Positions 10,510 through 22,866 of a DNA stretch of 64,000 nt are shown here, in pieces. The stretch is from Punica granatum (taxonomy: Eukaryota; Streptophyta; Magnoliopsida; Myrtales; Lythraceae): assembly GCF_007655135.1 (NCBI RefSeq), contig NC_045130.1, positions 11,160,001 through 11,224,000 of the forward strand, given 5' to 3'. The first letter of the stretch is position 1. Every line of letters starts with the position of its first letter. Below the pieces are notes generated by a model, which was given only the letters and a program-made list of their open reading frames with translations, was not told the origin of the DNA and did not search any database. Position numbers and translations under genes: made by a program.

Positions 10510-12795
10510 TAGTGAATTTACAAATGCGTTGCGCGTGAAATCTTCTTTAATAAGATTAAAATACATAATACTCGAGCAATATAATATATACTTGTAAAAG
10601 AATACAAGAATTAATAGGCAACAAGATGTTAATGAGTTTAAAATTAAGACAACTCTTTTAAAAAAAGAAATATATAATTACAAGTGAATTAATAGCATTC
10701 CATTTTAAATGAATTTGTGATCATTTCTAATCAGAAATCTATTATTACTTTCAATTATAAATAAAAAAAATAAAAAAAATTGTTATTAATATCTATGAGG
10801 ATTTGTGATCTAAAAAACAAAAAAAATTGCCCTTTTAATTATTTCTATCATGAATTTTTTTAATTGCATGAAAAATTACAAATTATGAGTTTTATATCAC
10901 TTCTTGCATGTCATCACTTTCCTTTCAATTTTATCGGATTTTTCTAACATGTCACTAACATCGCAAATATTGCCCATGGAAATCTATCAAGTGGACCGCA
11001 TGGGTATTTAAATATTAAATTTAAAATAAAAATTATTAAAAGTAACTAATGATATTCACAAAAAATATTTCATGTAATTTAATAAAATAAATAAATAGAT
11101 AAATAAATAATATTAATTTCAATGGAAACATATATATGTATATATATTGATAATAGTATTTACATATGTGTAACATAAAAAAGTATATACAAAATTAGCA
11201 TACTAATGATAAATCATTATATCTAAGTATATGTATCAGTTTTTGTACAATTTAACGAGATTATCTCCATAATTTTTACTCTATTGAAGAAAAGTAAAAC
11301 TGAAGTTAAGAATAAAAATAAAAAACTACTCAAATTTTAAACTCATTTCTCTCATCTCGCTCCTGCATCAATTTGCACGTGGTCATTTTTCACTCTACTT
11401 TTTACTTATTTCTCTTCAAACTCCACCATATCTCCATCTCAACCTAAATTATTTTTCTTTTCTTTCACTTAAAAAATTATTTTTTTCAAATTTATCACAA
11501 TTTTTAAATTTTTTTTAATAATAGCACAACTATGTACAATTACAAATAGTATATAATGACAAAAATATAGAGGCAATGTTTTAAACCATGTTTTTTTTTC
11601 ACATTATGCTAATTCTGGTGCAAAATCTAGTTATGAATAATAAAAATTCGATTAGTATGATTAAAATAGTAGAAATGATTTTTTAAAAATGAAATTAATG
11701 CAACTAAAAATAATTTATTTCATGGAAATATTTCCAATTGATATATTTTTCTTACTTGATCTTTCATTTCAATATAATATCCTAAAGAAAAAATAGAGAA
11801 GTAAATTCAAAATTTCAATAAAAGTTTACAAAATAAAATAATTAATAAAAATATTATTTTCACGAATAGTCTTGCATTGACGCCCATAACTTGAAATTCA
11901 GAAAAACTTGACCCAAATCAATCAAAAAAATTCCGAAAGTTAAAGACCTTCAGGTCAGGTTTAAGTTTTAAAGAAAGAAAATTGGAAGTTGATCAGACCC
12001 TATTTTATGTATATATAAATTTGTTTTAGTATTTCATATTATATATTGTAATTTATACTTAATAAATAAAATAAGAAAACAAACAATATAGTTTAGATCC
12101 CACCTAAGGTACAAGAATAAATTTAATCCCAATTGCAAGCTGATAAGTTGTATTGATAATCGATATTTGATTAACATTAAAAGCAACTTATCTCTCCTTT
12201 TTTACACGTATCATTGAGGAGCAAGAACAAAAATGTACTTAGAGCTTGTGAAGGGAGGACATTGACAGCATAAGGACTTTAAGCTAGTGCAACATTATTA
12301 GCAGGTGGTCGAGGCAGGCACTATAGTGGCAATGGATGGAACGATAGTCGATGTTTGTGGACATAAGGAAAAATAAATAGTATAAGAATAGGGAGAGAAG
12401 AAGAAATCTAATATAAGAGAAAACAAAATAAAATAAAAAAGAAATTAATGATATGGTATATCTTTTCTTTGAAACTCTTCTTCTCTTTCTTTCTTTTGTA
12501 TTCTCCCAAATGCGTACATTTGTATCCATAGAATCCCATAAAAAAAAAATTGTTCGAGACTTTGAAATAAATTACAAATGGCTTAATGTCTTAAATAATT
12601 TTTTAAATAAATAATATAAATTTTGAAAAGTTCATCGAAAAACTGTTTGAATTTCTTTGGTATTTTTGATAAGAATTTATCACAAAATATATGTCAGTAA
12701 CTCATTAGAAGTATCTATCTATAAAATAATTTTTAAAAAGTCTTAACAAAAATTTTGAAAATTTATCGATACAAATGTAAATAGAAAAGGAGAGA
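10506..12795. repeat. AT-rich repeat region, possible non-autonomous element(s)
   Basis: Begins with CACTAGTGAATTTACAAATG followed by CGTTGCGCGTG. A near-palindromic GCG/CGTG motif beside CTAGT is also seen near 23365-23394 in the opposite sense. The following 2 kb is very AT-rich, with no coding exon. The ORF at 12284-12529 (-) is a low-complexity Phe/Leu/Ser frame. Confidence 0.35.
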
Positions 12796-12798
12796 AAG

Positions 12799-12970
12799 GA
12801 ACCGTGGGCGTTGAATGGAAAAGTTATTTCATATTTGAAACTTTTGTCATAGTGAATAATTATGGAAAAGAACATGTTAGGTAGTTTTTATTGTGAAAAA
12901 GTATGAAATGGTGCCTCGAATTCGAAAGGTCATGAGAAATAATAGGTATAAGTTAGTTTTTGAAACTTGA
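12799..12970 (+). repeat. left copy of direct repeat flanking the plastid-derived insert
   Basis: From GGAACCGTGGGCGTTGAATG onward it matches 13810-13985 at roughly 80% by eye. Shared landmarks are AAGTTATTTC, AGTGAATAATTATG, TAGTTTT, CGAAAGGTCATG and GTATAAGTTAG. Same orientation, about 1.01 kb apart. Confidence 0.8.
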
Positions 12971-13171
12971 AAAAATAAAAAGATTATGGTAAAAGAAAGA
13001 GAATGCGGGGATTTTTTTTTTCAACGATTAGCAAAGTCAAAGAATAAGAATAATTAAAATGATAAGTAATTAAAAATCGAAAGAGAAAATAGAAAAATTA
13101 TATATGTAAATTGGAAAGGGGAGAGAATCAAAATAATTCCCTTTCAAGTTCTATTTCTGTCAGAGGGCAAT

Positions 13172-13441
13172 ATGAATGTTCTATCATGTTCCACCAACAC
13201 ACTAAAAGGTTTATACAATATATTTGGTGTGGAAGTAGGCCAACATTTCTATTGGCAAATAGGAGGTTTTCAAGTCCACGGCCAAGTACTCATAATTTCT
13301 TGGGTTGTTATTGCTATCTTATTAGGTTCAGCTAGTATAGTTGTTCCGAATCCACAAACCATTCCAAATGCCGGTCAGAATTTCTTCAAATATGTGCTTG
13401 AATTCATTCAAGACGTTAGCAAAACCCATATTGGAGAAGAA
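13172..13441 (+). pseudogene. atpI: truncated plastid atpI (ATP synthase CF0 subunit a) copy
   Basis: The frame begins [19 protein letters not shown] and runs through [20 protein letters not shown] to [10 protein letters not shown], the first 90 or so residues of plastid ATP synthase subunit a (usual length about 247). It breaks off at a non-homologous junction with a chance TAA right after GEE, so most membrane helices are missing. Several residues differ from the usual plastid sequence (for instance the run [13 protein letters not shown]). Not expected to be functional in the nucleus. Confidence 0.9.
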
Positions 13442-13638
13442 TAAATTGTTCGTTTGCAAATTTCCCGAAAAGATAATCATAGGTTCTTCTCTTCATCGGA
13501 ACAATAGGGTCGTTATGCTCGTCACTAAACTTGTTGAAGAGACGAAATATAACCAAGGTATATCTTTTTAATCAGAGGTTGAATCAATCATTAGAAGAAG
13601 AATTTGGCCAAAAATTAGGATACATTCCGGGAAAATAA

Positions 13639-13643
<5 letters not shown>

Positions 13644-13691
<48 letters not shown>

Positions 13692-13808
13692 TTCTTGCGA
13701 ACGTACTCCCTAGGCGGGATAACGCGTTTGCCACAACACTGCACGGTTCGATACGCACAATGCCTAGTATCCATCGTTTACGGCTAGGACTGCTAGGGTA
13801 TCTAATCC
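13644..13808 (-). pseudogene. rrn16: plastid 16S rRNA fragment
   Basis: On the minus strand it reads GGGATTAGATACCCTAGCAG, continues through CCGTAAACGATGGATACTAG and AACTCAAAGGAATTGACGGG, and ends in GCGGTGGAGCATGTGGTTT. These are highly conserved 16S rRNA segments. The GATACTAGGC start to the variable stem marks it as plastid-type. It has base changes and a small deletion near ACGCGTTATCCCGCC compared with the normal sequence. It is a fragment of about 165 bases of a roughly 1.5-kb gene. Confidence 0.9.
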
Positions 13809-13809
13809 C

Positions 13810-13985
13810 GGAACTGTGAGCGTTAAATGGAGAAGTTATTTCCTATTTGATGCGTTCGTTAGAGTGAATAATTATGAGAAAAAACATACTAAGTAGTTTT
13901 AATAGTGAATAAGTATGAAAGGATACCCAGAAATCGAAAGGTCATGCGAAAGAATACGTATAAGTTAGCTTTTCTATTAAAATAA
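13810..13985 (+). repeat. right copy of direct repeat flanking the plastid-derived insert
   Basis: Abuts the 16S fragment at ATCCC|GGAACTGTGAGCG and matches 12799-12970 in the same orientation. Confidence 0.8.
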
Positions 13986-16410
13986 ATGAAAGGATGCCAT
14001 GTTATTGAAAAGATATGATGTTTAGTAATATTGGTATTATTTGAATAAATGCTAAAATAGTAATATTATTAATTTACTGAAGGCAAAAAGGAAAACATGT
14101 TGGGGAAATACTTTGGGATGTGTCTACTTTAGAAGAGATGTACAAAGTTTAACTCATCTGAGGCAATATGTGATAGAGCATGTGAGGCAACGAATGTTCA
14201 AAATGAGCGATGAATAGAGAGTCGAAAGTGTGTGAAAAAAAGGTCATACTAACAGAGCATACCAAAAGTGTGCAAGTAAAAGGTAGAAAAGAAATGTAGA
14301 AATTTACGAAGGATATGGATATTTTTTTGAACAAAACTTGAGGAAACAAGAAGTTTTGAAAATAATCACATGATTCATTGCCATGAGACAAAGAATGTAT
14401 CAACATTTTGGGACAATAGACTTTGAAAATGAACCTATGGTGCAACGAAATTTTGAAATTATAAATTGATATGAGATAATAATAGAACAAACATCCTTGT
14501 GAAGGGCTAACTCGATTGAGAGATATATGAGGCAATACAACGTCAAAAAATGAGCAATAAATAGAAAGAGCTAGTGTGTATATATATATATATATATTGA
14601 AAATGTGCGACCAAAAGTCACGAACCGAAGAGGTACAAGAAAAAGTCAGGAGGGTATAGGAGAAGTTTTTGAATATTAAAAATTTAATAAACTTATCGTA
14701 CTTTTATATATAGTATAGATTATATATAGCATAGAGATACCATAGTAGTTTATTCAATTTACTCATAAAAAAGAAAAAAAATCAATACTAGTCTAATATT
14801 TGTGTACTGCACGAACTTGCTTAACTTATTTATTTATTTATTATCTATTTACTAGGACGGGATCCCGCGTGATGTTACGTGTCTACAACATTTTTTTCAA
14901 TTATAGTTAATTATATTGGTAATTAACATGCCGAAATGTTGTGTCTTGTGTCTTCATTGTAAACAAAAAGAGAAAGCAGAGACAAAAACAAAAAGATAAT
15001 CCTAGTTGATGGGAGAAACCAAAGAGAAGACGGAAAATACTTTTGTTAATTGTATAGGGGTTATGACATGCTAATTTTGTTATTCTTTATGAGGATGTCC
15101 GAAGAAATTAAAAGGACGCAAAAGAGAAAGGAGACGTAATACAGTAGTATAGGTTCTTGCTTAGCCAAGAGATTATGGGTTCGCTCTCCTAATAGGACTT
15201 CTCGTATCTCTTTATATAACTTTCTATTTTCCTGTATTAAATCCATATGCCTTATTAAACTGAGAGACAAAGAAGGGTACAATAAGAAATTTTTTTTAAA
15301 AAAAACTAAAGTTTGTAGGAGAAACCATAAACATTAGAAAAGAGCAGGCCAAAACTTAAAAAAAGAAAAAAACGACATGTGTTATAATTTATTTATATGG
15401 ATCCATTCTAAAACCATAAAAAAATTTTCAAAAAAAGAAAAACAAAAATGTGACTGCATGACATTTGTCCATTTTAAATAACAGTTTTAGATATATAAGA
15501 CTTATTAGTGTAATATCTACCGGTTTATAATGTTAAAATAGATAACCAATAATAAATGGATATAGTGTAGTGACATATGTCCTATCCTCATAACTTATAG
15601 GCTCCAAGTTCAATTATCATAGTAGGATTAGCCATACTCTTTTATTTGATTTTCTATTTCTTTATATTAAGCTCATGGTTCTCCCTTATAATCGAAAAAA
15701 TATGTTATCAGTTCTACATATAATTAATTCACCCAATTTTCTACTATAATTCATCAAACTTGCATGTAAATTACAAATATCGTTCTAATAAAATCAAAAG
15801 TGTCCAATAAAATTTTATTTATAGATTTTCTTTTGTTATATCACATGCTCTCTGGGTAAAATTATAATGGCTCGATAGTTGTAACAGTTCATTGTTGCTT
15901 ACTTTTGATTGGATCAATATTGTAATTTTCAATCACATATTTCATTATCTTTAAAATATAACGTTTTTAAATTTTTAATAATAATATTTAATTTTCTAGA
16001 CTTTTTCAATTGCATTAATTAAAATTCATTTGTTGCTTTGCAAGTTAATTTTAGTTATTATATGTATAAAAAAATATTATTAACAATTAAAAAAAATTCT
16101 TACTCCATGAAAGATGCATTTAGTGAGATCATCTAGTAACTTTAATCAAATATATTAAGAAAACAATGAAAAAACTGTTATATTTAGGTAAAATTCCCAA
16201 AAAAGATATATATTTTGGGATACCAGCTAGAAATGATAAGCAGTTGGCCGAAAAACTTTGAAAAGGTAAATGTGACAAAAATAAAGTTAAAGCGGTACTT
16301 GCATTATGAAGCAAAGAGATCAAATTAAACATCAACACAATTTTGCGAACTAGTAAGAAATTTATAGGATAAATTCATAATTATTTTATAGAGAATCATA
16401 ATAGATTTTT
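13986..16410. other. gene-free AT-rich region with internal repeats
   Basis: A motif GAGGCAACGAATGTTCAAAATG (first bases GAGGCAACGAATG) near 14182 recurs in changed form near 14528 (GAGGCAATACAACGTC) with similar AATGAGCRATRAATAGA flanks, suggesting an old direct repeat. A (TTTA)n run lies near 14822. Fragments like the family 2 SINE occur near 15150-15250 and 15600-15700. No coding exon is seen; the 128-residue minus ORF 14149-14535 spans the repeat. Confidence 0.4.
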
Positions 16411-18556
16411 TTTTTTTGCTAACCCGGGGTGGTCAAGCTTCGCATGACTAATGCCCGAGCTCCGTGAATCTCCGGCGTACGGAGCGAATAATCACGCTAA
16501 AAATGTTCTAGTGGCTCCAAGGAATTTCAAACCTGGTATCAAATGAATATATGAGCTTCTCATTAACCATTAGACCAAACCTCTTAGAGTAAAACCATAA
16601 CAAATATTGTGAAAAGGTATTTCAATGCCTTTCCATGGTCTGACAAAATAATTTTTATCTTAAGTAGTTTCATCGAATTGCAAGAATTAGACTATTTGTA
16701 GTGGCCGCACATTTTTATTTTGGAAAAATATGCTCGCCAAGGCCACGTTCAAGTGTGAAGTGAATTCGAACTCACGAAGATGTGGACTATTCATAAAGCA
16801 TACACACATCCAATCCATTTGTTGTACTAAGCCATATGGGTTCACTACCAACACATTGACATTTGTTTGAAAATTATAAATATATTTGGGTTAGCAAAGG
16901 GAAATTAAAAATTAAAGAGAAGCATACAAAGTTTTACTAGTGAGAATCGAGTTTAAATGGCTTCTAATCGAGCACATGTATTATTGCACGATACCTTCTG
17001 TGTCCAAAAATAAATATTTAAATCTGTGTGGACTAGTTAATGCAAATTTTCTTTTGGCTAGATTTTTTTTTCCTAACACTATATTAAAATATGAGCAGGT
17101 GCAATTTTGCCTTACCTAGGAACGTATAACATGCATGCGTTACAGAAGCTTAAAACAAAGGCAAAAACGAAAGATCATATCATAATAAATTACTATCATA
17201 TGTACACATTTATTAATTCATACAATGATTTATGTAGCTATAAAAATAACTTTTATGATTTATATATCTTTGTTGTTTTAAGATAAGTAGGAAAATATAT
17301 GGTAAGATAGGCCACTCCCAAATCAACTGTTATACGCCATATATATTTCAATCGTTCTTTTGTTTGTCTTAACTTAGAAGTCTATGAGATTTATTATTTT
17401 TTTGAAAATGCAAGAGGAACTTTAGAAGATCTTAGACGTTTTTTAATTTCAACATTAAACTCTAAAAAGGTCCTTCTGATAGAGAAAGTCTTATTGGTTT
17501 ACTTTTAGTTATCCAACATAATCTGAGGATCCAATTTTTCTATTCTTTAAACGTTCATCCGTATATATATATCATCATTCTAATTTAATTTCAAGCTAGT
17601 TCATCTATATTTCGAAGGTCAAATTAATTCGTTTAATCTTAGGGAAGCCAATACTTTTTATTATCAATAATACGACTAGCAATTTTGTATCTATCTTAAA
17701 AAATTCTCTACGTATACTTATATTGTTTTTTGTTTCCCTGCAGGAATGTACACTTATGGGATTAGTTTCACGTATCATACTTCACATGTTTTTGATAATT
17801 CACATTATTTTAAGATGAAAGACTAGAAAAGCAAAAAATGTAGACCAGTAAGAAATTCATGAGAAAATTATAAAAGCAAAAAATGTAGACCATCCAATTG
17901 CTGCCCTGATCCAGCCCGTTGTCTATAGGTGGAACCATTTTATGGAAAGGACAAATCAAATCTTAGTTGTAGGTGGGCCTATAGGTCCGAGTGGTAGCGG
18001 TGCGATACTCAACGACTTAAGAGGGTCAATGTCAATCCGATCCTTCCATTTACTGGTTTGAGCTGCCCATTCCAAACAATATAAACATGTACAAATACAT
18101 TTACCAGAGAAAGAGACGGATATAGCGGCACATGCTCTTATTTGAAACTTAGAAATTTCAAATTTGATCGTAGTGGGATTATTCCTTTATTAGGTTTTTC
18201 TTCCATTTCTTTATACCAAGATCACAGATCTTTCTCCTAATCGAAAATAGTTTTAAATTTATGAAATAAAATTAATTTTACCTCATTGTCAATTATCCCT
18301 ATTCCTTCTCTCGTCCAAGTGCGAGAAGAGAAATCTACCTCATGATTATAGTCTCGGGCATGACAGTAGAAGCCCCATTGGTAGTAAGTTATTAAGCCCA
18401 GATTTTCAAATTTATGTAGCCCGTGTAGGAAAATGTCAAAATCACACCCATAGTCAAAGACTGATATCATTTGGTGCGACGTGCAATCTGATGACAAAAG
18501 TAAAACTCAGCAAGCTAAATAATTAATCGCGGGTTAGTAAATAAAGCGATTCCACC
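16411..18556. other. gene-free region with tRNA-like repeat fragments
   Basis: 16413-16600 and about 16690-16860 look like old minus-strand tRNA-derived repeats (AACCTGG..., GAATTCGAACTCACGAAG). Around 18120-18250 a family 2 SINE-like 3' part is seen (TTTGATCGTAGTGGGATTAT, CCTAATCGAAAAT). No gene is recognised. Confidence 0.4.
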
Positions 18557-18756
18557 AACCGTGTGCTTCACGCACCATCAGCCGAGTAAATTATTAAGTT
18601 TTGCCCTTCCCTGTTCTCTCTACCCAAGTCCATTGTTCATCGTCTTCCTCATTTCCCGTGTATACAGTTCATCATCTTCCTTCTTCCCTCATCCCCGTCT
18701 TCCTCGAGCAACTCCCCAACCGCATCGAGATCATCCAGCTCGATGACTCCACCGGC

Positions 18757-18998
18757 GAGATTTGCCTCGACCCCGCCCTCTCCTTCGATCACCCTGCCCT
18801 CTCCTTCGACCACCCCTCCACCGACGAGATCCGCCCCGACCCCGTCCTCTCCTTCGACCGACTGCCCTCTCCTTTGACCACTCCCCACTGGCAAGATCCG
18901 CCTTAACCCCGCCCTCTCCTTTTACCACCCGCCCTCTCCTTCGATCACCCCTCCACTGCCGAGATCCACCCCGACCCCGCCCTCTCCTTCAAACACCC
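18757..18998 (+). repeat. GC-rich minisatellite, period 67-69 bp, about 3.5 copies
   Basis: Units start at 18757 (GAGATTTGCCTCGACCCC), 18826 (GAGATCCGCCCCGACCCC), 18893 (AAGATCCGCCTTAACCCC) and 18961 (GAGATCCACCCCGACCCC). Each has one or two CGCCCTCTCCTTCGA-type sub-repeats. Overlapping ORFs on both strands arise from the repeat. A short open stretch before it ([17 protein letters not shown]) could be a gene relic but is not recognised. Confidence 0.85.
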
Positions 18999-19439
18999 AG
19001 TACTCTGCTATGAAAAGTCGGTGGTGAAGCCAAAACCTCGAGTCGAGCGAAGGCAGAACAGCAATAGGAGAGGAAGATAAGTAGGAAGATCACATACACA
19101 CTTGACCGGAGACACAGAGCAGTTAGTGGATCCTCCTTTTCGGTTGCAGAAGGGAGAGGAAGTGGAGAAGGGAAAGAGAGAGGGTGTGGTATATTTTCAA
19201 TATATTAAAATTTTGGGTATTTTATTATTTTTTAAAAATCAAACGAAATCATACTTCGTTCCGATACTAAACTCCACATAATAACTACTAAAAAGGTACG
19301 AGTGATCTCCAACAAATATCGAACATAAAACCTTTCGGTTATCAGATAAAAGCGCGCGTCACTGCATTATATCATCTTTAATTCACAGATGAACTATTTA
19401 GGATCACAGAGGATCCGTATAGGCCGATGTGTTGATTCA

Positions 19440-20398
19440 GTCTGGGAAGGAGGGAGCAACCTTTTAAGTTTCCCGGTGTGTCTTTAAGTTGTGAAGCTAG
19501 CCATTGTTTGGACTCATGCGGCTAGACAGTCACTTCTTGATAGGGTAGTTCGTATTGGATTGGATTGGGTCTATCACTCGTAGGCCCATAGAAAATTAGA
19601 GAAAATCTTTAGGCCCCCTCAACACGGTCCAGCACCATCGAGCCGCACGCAAGGTACTGAGAAGCTTGACGGTCCATTTCCCTCAAGGAAAGGCCCCGCT
19701 GAGCCCTTCTCAAGAAGGACTCGGCAAGCCCCCTTTTTGTCCAAGAGAGCACGAGAAAGTTCGACGAGTCACTCCTCAGAAGAGGGAGCTCGATGAGCCC
19801 TTTTCCACCCAAGAAGGCTCGACAGGGTGACGACGAGCCCCTCCTCGGGAGAAAGGGGTCGATGAGCCCTTCCCGGGGAATAGGGTTCGATGAGCCCTTC
19901 CCGGGGAATAGGGCTCAATGAGCCCCAACACCACCCCCCTGGCAGCTCTCAAACAGATCGGGTGATCCTCGATAGGAATTGAACCCCCTTCTAGTAATAT
20001 CAGAGGAGACAATTGTGGATCGCACCTGCGCCTTGATATCCGAATACAGAAGTGACGGTGGAGATTTTATCAGTTATATTCCCCAGGATATAAATAGCCA
20101 GGCTCATCATATTTTTGGTAAGTTCATTGTTCATGCTTTATTCCATTCTGTCCCTAAGCTCTCTTCCCGAGATAAATTCTAACTTGGGTGTCGAAGAGGC
20201 TTCCTCGGAAAAACTCCCAAGGCCCGACTGACCTCAATTCGTGCGGTTCAGGGTTATTGACAGTTAGGCTACATACACGAGAGTGAGAGGCGAATTGACA
20301 TGCAACTCCTGCTTCAAGGAGGGAGAATTTCTATCAACTCGGATTTTAAGATTGTTTGTGGCGGGAGAAGGTTCAACTCGGATTCCTTTTACACATCA
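19440..20398 (+). mobile_element. probable LTR of a retrotransposon (solo or truncated)
   Basis: A GC-rich segment with several CGATGAGCCC / CCCTTCCCGGGGAATAGGG repeats leads to a TATAAATA box at 20089-20096 (promoter-like). It ends in ..ACACATCA just before a primer-binding-site-like TGGCGCCGTCTATGGGATCG at 20401. TGGCGCC right after an LTR is typical of plant LTR retrotransposons. The 5' limit is uncertain. No gag or pol frame follows, so the element is truncated. Confidence 0.6.
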
Positions 20399-20400
20399 CG

Positions 20401-20420
20401 TGGCGCCGTCTATGGGATCG
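20401..20420 (+). other. tRNA primer-binding site of an LTR retrotransposon
   Basis: TGGCGCCGTCTATGGGATCG is complementary to a tRNA 3' end of the kind used to prime minus-strand synthesis. It lies two bases after a CA that could end the LTR. Confidence 0.6.
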
Positions 20421-20720
20421 TAGCCATATGCTCAACTTCCCAAGCCCCTCGTCTCTCGGGGGCTGTAATGAGGAAACCCCAATCCCACATTGGAGAGAGA
20501 CAAGGGTCTTGGCCTTTATAAGAGCAAGATACTCCCATTTCTTCCAAAAGGCGCCTTTTAAGGGTAAAACCGTGTGAGTCGAGCCCAAATAGGACAATAC
20601 CTCTTGACAAGCCTCTCTGTGACGTGGATCTTGGGCTGTATCCTCATCAATTTCTTGGCGAGCCTCTTCGTGGCGCGGATCTTGAGCTGTATCCTCATCC
20701 ATTGATGGGTTTCCTCATCA
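20421..20720 (+). mobile_element. retrotransposon-derived remnant with 51-bp tandem duplication
   Basis: A CCCACATTGGAGAGAGACAA, GGCCTTTATAAGAGCAAGAT and GGCGCCTTTTAAGGG series resembles short plant LTRs. It is followed by GCCTCTCTGTGACGTGGATC at 20611, repeated as GCCTCTTCGTGGCGCGGATC at 20662. No protein domain is seen; overlapping ORFs on both strands are incidental. Confidence 0.45.
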
Positions 20721-21935
20721 CAGCTGGACAATATTATGTGATTCAGAGCCATAAGTTTGTTGAATACACACACAGATATATGTGTGTGTATATATATATA
20801 TATATTGTAAGTGTCATCGTCTGTTGCGGAAGCTGCACCTCATCCCGGGCGCTAAATTTGTTCTCGGATCATTCAGAGGGTTATCCTTTTTCTTAGGTTC
20901 GGTTAATTAGTGTGGACCATATTGTAAATTGATCCAATGGTAAATTTTACTTTGGAAATAATGAACTATGTTGTAAGTTTAATGTAATCTAATCATGTAT
21001 TAATGCAATGAAATATCTCTACTGCTGAGTCTTATAAATGAAGAAAATCTCAAATTTACATCTTAGTAGACCGATCCAGTTCGAATTGAATCAATCGTGG
21101 CCTATTGAGCTTCTGAATACTATTGTATAAACCAAAAAAAAATATCCCTACAGCTGACCAAGAGAACATGAAATATCTCCCAAAGTGAATATCCTGGATT
21201 CTTTCCTTCCTTCCTTGCTAGTGCTTACAATTCTCGATTAATTGGTTAGCTGCCAAAGTACGATTGGGGAAGGACATATTCAGTTACATTCTCTTCGACA
21301 AAGAGAGATATTGGGCAGGTCGACGGTGATGGAGGCCTCAATCCTAGCCACTACCCCTACAAAGGAGATCGGTCACGAGCGTAGATGCCGCCGGTGACCT
21401 CCTCTATGGAGGTGGTATCCGGTGAATTCACCGGCAGTGCCTTCTCCCTCTTTGATTGAGAACCTTGGATTTTTTTTTTCTAATTTTCATTTTTCCTAAG
21501 ATTTTAAATTTATGATAAAATATTGTCGCTGAAAAGTGAAAAGAAATTAAAGTATCGGATAATTATAATTTCGGTCCTTACAATTTTTACACAATCAAAT
21601 ACTTCCCATTTAACCAATTAAGTACTTATTCACTTAACCATTTAAAATTAAGTTTTATCAAACAATACGTAAGTCCCTTCCTATGTCATCCTGCATATAA
21701 TTCAAAAGATCACCTTATTAACTGCAGGCACCTGTCGAATTTTCATGGGCATGTATTTAGAGGTACTACTGCAGAATCACTTCAGTAAGCTTGTATAGGA
21801 TCATCATAAAGGAAAATAGAAAATATGGGGACGTGTGTGTGTATATACTTCCCTTTTCATGAAAAGAATCAACATCTAGCTGATAGTCCAACCGGCCAAG
21901 CCCCTTCCTACGGCTTATGTAGACAAATAATCAAA
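20721..21935. other. gene-free DNA
   Basis: Contains a short TG/TA microsatellite near 20765-20806 and T-rich low-complexity DNA near 21470. No coding exon is recognised. Confidence 0.5.
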
Positions 21936-22345
21936 TGTGAAGCATCTCGTCAATTTGTTTACATTCACTTTCTCCATTTCGACTTATCCATATGAATTTG
22001 TTAGGAAAAATCCACAGGGCTTACTTGAGACTCGCGCCCATCCGCAACCCAAAAGCTTAAGCCAATGGGTTGCTAGACCATTATCTCTTATAAACCTATG
22101 GATTTCCTCTCAATTTTTCCATGTGGGATTACTTCCATCACCCGCCCTCATCATTCTCCATATAGGAGAGAAACCGGCCCAACAATTCCCCCCCATTCTC
22201 GACTATATGGAGGACTTCGAGCCGGGTTTTTTACTTCCGAACTCGGATACCAATTGTTAGGCCCTTACCATTCTCCATATAGGAGACCCAAGAATTGGAT
22301 CGACATCGAATGTGAGGCCGGAAGCATTGGGTGGGCCGTGCATTG
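21936..22345 (+). mobile_element. LTR-type repeat fragment
   Basis: The order of motifs AACCCAAAAGCTTAAGCCAA, TGGGTTGCTAGACC, TCTTATAAACCTATGG and CATGTGGGATTACTTCCATC is that of a common class of short plant LTRs. A TTATAAA promoter-like box precedes the pyrimidine-rich end. CCATTCTCCATATAGGAGA occurs twice (22154-22171, 22269-22286). The two overlapping ORFs are not genes. Confidence 0.5.
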
Positions 22346-22823
22346 TCTAATAATTTTCTAAAAGAATTATAGTTTTTCGTTTTTTCTTAAAAGATAATTT
22401 TCTACTAAAATATAAATATAAAATGATGCATGAGGTCATTTAGCCTTAAGGAGTGCAATAACTTCTTAAAAGGCTGTTTCACATGTATTGTCTGACTGAA
22501 GGACAATTATATAATTGTAAGGTCACCTCGCCTATCAAAAGGGGGGAAAAAAGAAGAAGAAGAAGAAATCCAAAATGGTAAGGTCGTTTATAAGAGTTAG
22601 TTTGGTTGTATAATGTATTGATCGTGTAAAAGAGAAGATGGTAACATTTATTATTTAAGTGGAGGGAAAATTGAAAAAAAAATTGAGAAACACCTTAAGA
22701 GAAGCCATACTTTTTTACATGGTATAATTTTATATATATATATATATATAAAGTTGAATATAAGTGCATTAAATAGTAGTGTGAGTGTAAATATATATAC
22801 AATTATTCACAATAACCAAACTA

Positions 22824-22866
<43 letters not shown>

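Larger units (their letters stand above)
13110..13810. other. plastid-derived nuclear insert (NUPT), rearranged
   Basis: Holds the 5' end of plastid atpI with its upstream sequence, then about 200 bp of unassigned DNA, then a 16S rRNA piece in the opposite orientation. atpI and the 16S gene lie far apart in plastid genomes, so the pieces were joined or rearranged on or after transfer. Both carry substitutions and deletions, as expected of old, unselected copies. Confidence 0.85.

Noticed and set aside
14149..14535. 128-residue minus-strand ORF
   Set aside because: Phe/Leu/Ser-rich, spans a diverged repeat, and has no domain or splice context.
19609..20012. Minus-strand ORFs with repeated GLIEPYSPG-like units
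   Set aside because: They come from short GC-rich repeats in the LTR-like segment.
21937..22361. 107- and 87-residue plus-strand ORFs
   Set aside because: The DNA matches the motif order of plant LTRs, so the frames are incidental.
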